From: Holtiella tumoricola
Lineage (GTDB): Bacteria; Bacillota; Clostridia; Lachnospirales; Cellulosilyticaceae
Length of the DNA: 64,000 bases
Assembly: GCF_027857615.1 (NCBI RefSeq)
Contig: NZ_JAQIFT010000016.1
Span: forward strand, 248,001 to 312,000
Reading direction: 5' to 3'
Position numbers and translations under genes: made by a program. The notes beneath the pieces were generated by a model, which was given only the letters and a program-made list of their open reading frames with translations, was not told where the DNA came from and searched no databases. Below are positions 62,936 to 64,000 of the stretch, piece after piece. How positions within the stretch are numbered: position 1 is the first letter of the stretch; every line of letters starts with the position of its first letter.

Positions 62936-64000
62936 AATCCTCTATAAATCTATCGATGGTCTCACTTGTTGTTGTCGCAAGAGAAGCACCATCTCCAAAG
63001 GTTTCAATATCATTTTTCATTTGCCAACAGAATACCCCACCAATTTCTTGCTCAATGGCATAAACTACTTTATCTCTTATAAGATTTGCCCCATTAAAGC
63101 CCCATCCACCATGTAAGTTGACACCAGGATCATACTCATTAGCCTCCATCATTTGGTTGTAAATATGTTTATAATCCCATTGTTCAAAATAGCTATCTAC
63201 TTTCACACCATAATAAGGTAATCCAAGAATAAGTTTATGAGGTTCAATTCCTTTATTCTTAAATTCTTTAATAATCTTTACTGCACTATTATAGAAAGTT
63301 GAATGATTATTGGTCGTCGCATAGTTATCATAAGACATAATATTAATACGATCTAGTGCATTTAAACTTTCTAAACTTAGGCCTGTACCTGTAGATTGTG
63401 CAGATGAAATCATCAAACCATTTTCTTTAAAAAGTGCTGAAGCTTCTAAGATTAAGTTATTATAATCTTTCCACTGACTAGCTGTTGCAGGGTATTCCCA
63501 GTCAATATCATATCCTGCAATATTATATTCTTTAGCAAATGCTACTAACTGGTCTAAAAAAGCTTTACGCACTTCTTGGTTATTGAATACATCTGTTGCA
63601 CCATTTGGTGAACCGTCTGGCTCTCCTTTAAAGCAAGTAATGGATACCCATACATTCGCATCATCGTCTAAATCTCTCGTTACTTTTCCCTGCCACTCTG
63701 GGAACTTTGTTTTAGCGTACTCGCTATCAAAAAGATGAGGTGTACCACCTGTTCCATCTGGCTCATGTTCAATAACAATGAATTCCCCTCTATTATTAAA
63801 TGAGAAGTTACCAATCATAATAATATCTGTGAGAGAATCAAAGTTCTTTGGATGAATCACATCCCAATCATGTTCAAAGTAAGTACTACTTACATAAGCA
63901 GTGTTAGTAAAAGGTTGCTCTCTTTCTATACCTTCTAGATATCTAGCAGATATAGAAGCTATTTGCGTAGGTGCAACCTCTTCTTCTACTACTAGACGAA
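62934..64000 (-). CDS. GH18 chitinase-like protein, C-terminal part (5' end outside window)
   Basis: The frame is open from the right edge of the window; about 354 residues are visible. It is a GH18 TIM barrel with the catalytic motif GYDIDWEYP (DxxDxDxE class), preceded by VWVSITCFKG, and later MSYDNYA, ILGLPYYGV and GGVFCWQMKNDI. It would cleave chitin or related GlcNAc polymers, perhaps outside the cell; the signal peptide, if any, is beyond the window. The about 46 residues before DVIHPKNF continue the frame, so an internal GTG start is not needed. The AraC regulator and sugar ABC operon follow on the same strand. Confidence 0.9.
   Translation of the reverse strand, partial: RLVVEEEVAPTQIASISARYLEGIEREQPFTNTAYVSSTYFEHDWDVIHPKNFDSLTDIIMIGNFSFNNRGEFIVIEHEPDGTGGTPHLFDSEYAKTKFPEWQGKVTRDLDDDANVWVSITCFKGEPDGSPNGATDVFNNQEVRKAFLDQLVAFAKEYNIAGYDIDWEYPATASQWKDYNNLILEASALFKENGLMISSAQSTGTGLSLESLNALDRINIMSYDNYATTNNHSTFYNSAVKIIKEFKNKGIEPHKLILGLPYYGVKVDSYFEQWDYKHIYNQMMEANEYDPGVNLHGGWGFNGANLIRDKVVYAIEQEIGGVFCWQMKNDIETFGDGASLATTTSETIDRFIED

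Overview
The window is AT-rich DNA from a low-GC Gram-positive anaerobe, most likely a clostridium of the Lachnospirales. The signs are AGGAGG-type ribosome binding sites, S-layer homology (SLH) domains, a flavoredoxin-rubredoxin fusion, an agr-type peptide system, an HD-GYP protein and a fructose PTS of Firmicute type. A Cellulosilyticum-like genus is my guess from gene content only. No rRNA, CRISPR array, phage or transposase gene was seen; two tRNA genes (Ala, Gly) are present.

Layout. 1-4.2 kb: the 3' end of an SLH surface protein, yjdM, an M42 aminopeptidase, an EEP-family hydrolase and the tRNA pair. 4.2-16 kb (minus strand): helD, RNase J, then a magnesium locus (M-box riboswitch, terminator, 36-codon leader ORF, mgtA, winged-helix protein), a coiled-coil protein and adenine deaminase. 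16-24.3 kb (minus): a class V aminotransferase, a Cys-rich/EcsC/zinc-ribbon group, a MINPP-like phosphatase, a hydrolase, the flavoredoxin-rubredoxin, a PqqD-like protein followed by a 30-codon ORF, and a DUF2232-like membrane protein. 24.3-31.5 kb: a MalT-like regulator, then a LytTR regulator, DUF5317, a small membrane protein, agrB, agrD and a GGDEF/HD-GYP protein, with no AgrC kinase. 31.6-40 kb: a sulfatase, the fruR-fruK-fruA operon with a repeat-rich control region, and a divergent AraC regulator/GH20 pair. 40.3-44.6 kb: a MoxR-DUF58-transglutaminase operon. 44.8-54.7 kb: an acetyltransferase, a candidate 0.5-kb ncRNA, an Amt-PII fusion with a two-terminator leader, a BBE-type oxidoreductase, a CmpB-like membrane protein and a 1375-residue helicase. 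54.8-64 kb (minus): a chitinase-like GH18 (cut by the window end), an AraC regulator, a sugar ABC transporter operon ending in a UbiA prenyltransferase, then a gene-free structured segment of about 0.82 kb and a cytosolic substrate-binding-like protein.

The strongest candidates for something undescribed are two gene-free structured segments. The one at about 45756-46254 (minus) has a consensus promoter, a strong terminator and a possible pseudoknot. The one at about 55705-56525 has 12-bp complementary ends and a long internal helix whose two mismatches become G-U pairs only on the minus strand. The two share an unusual short motif. The mgtA leader is the next best: downstream of the M-box, a small ORF has its start site covered by a perfect 13-bp inverted repeat. 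All functional statements are from reading the sequence; no database search or folding program was run.
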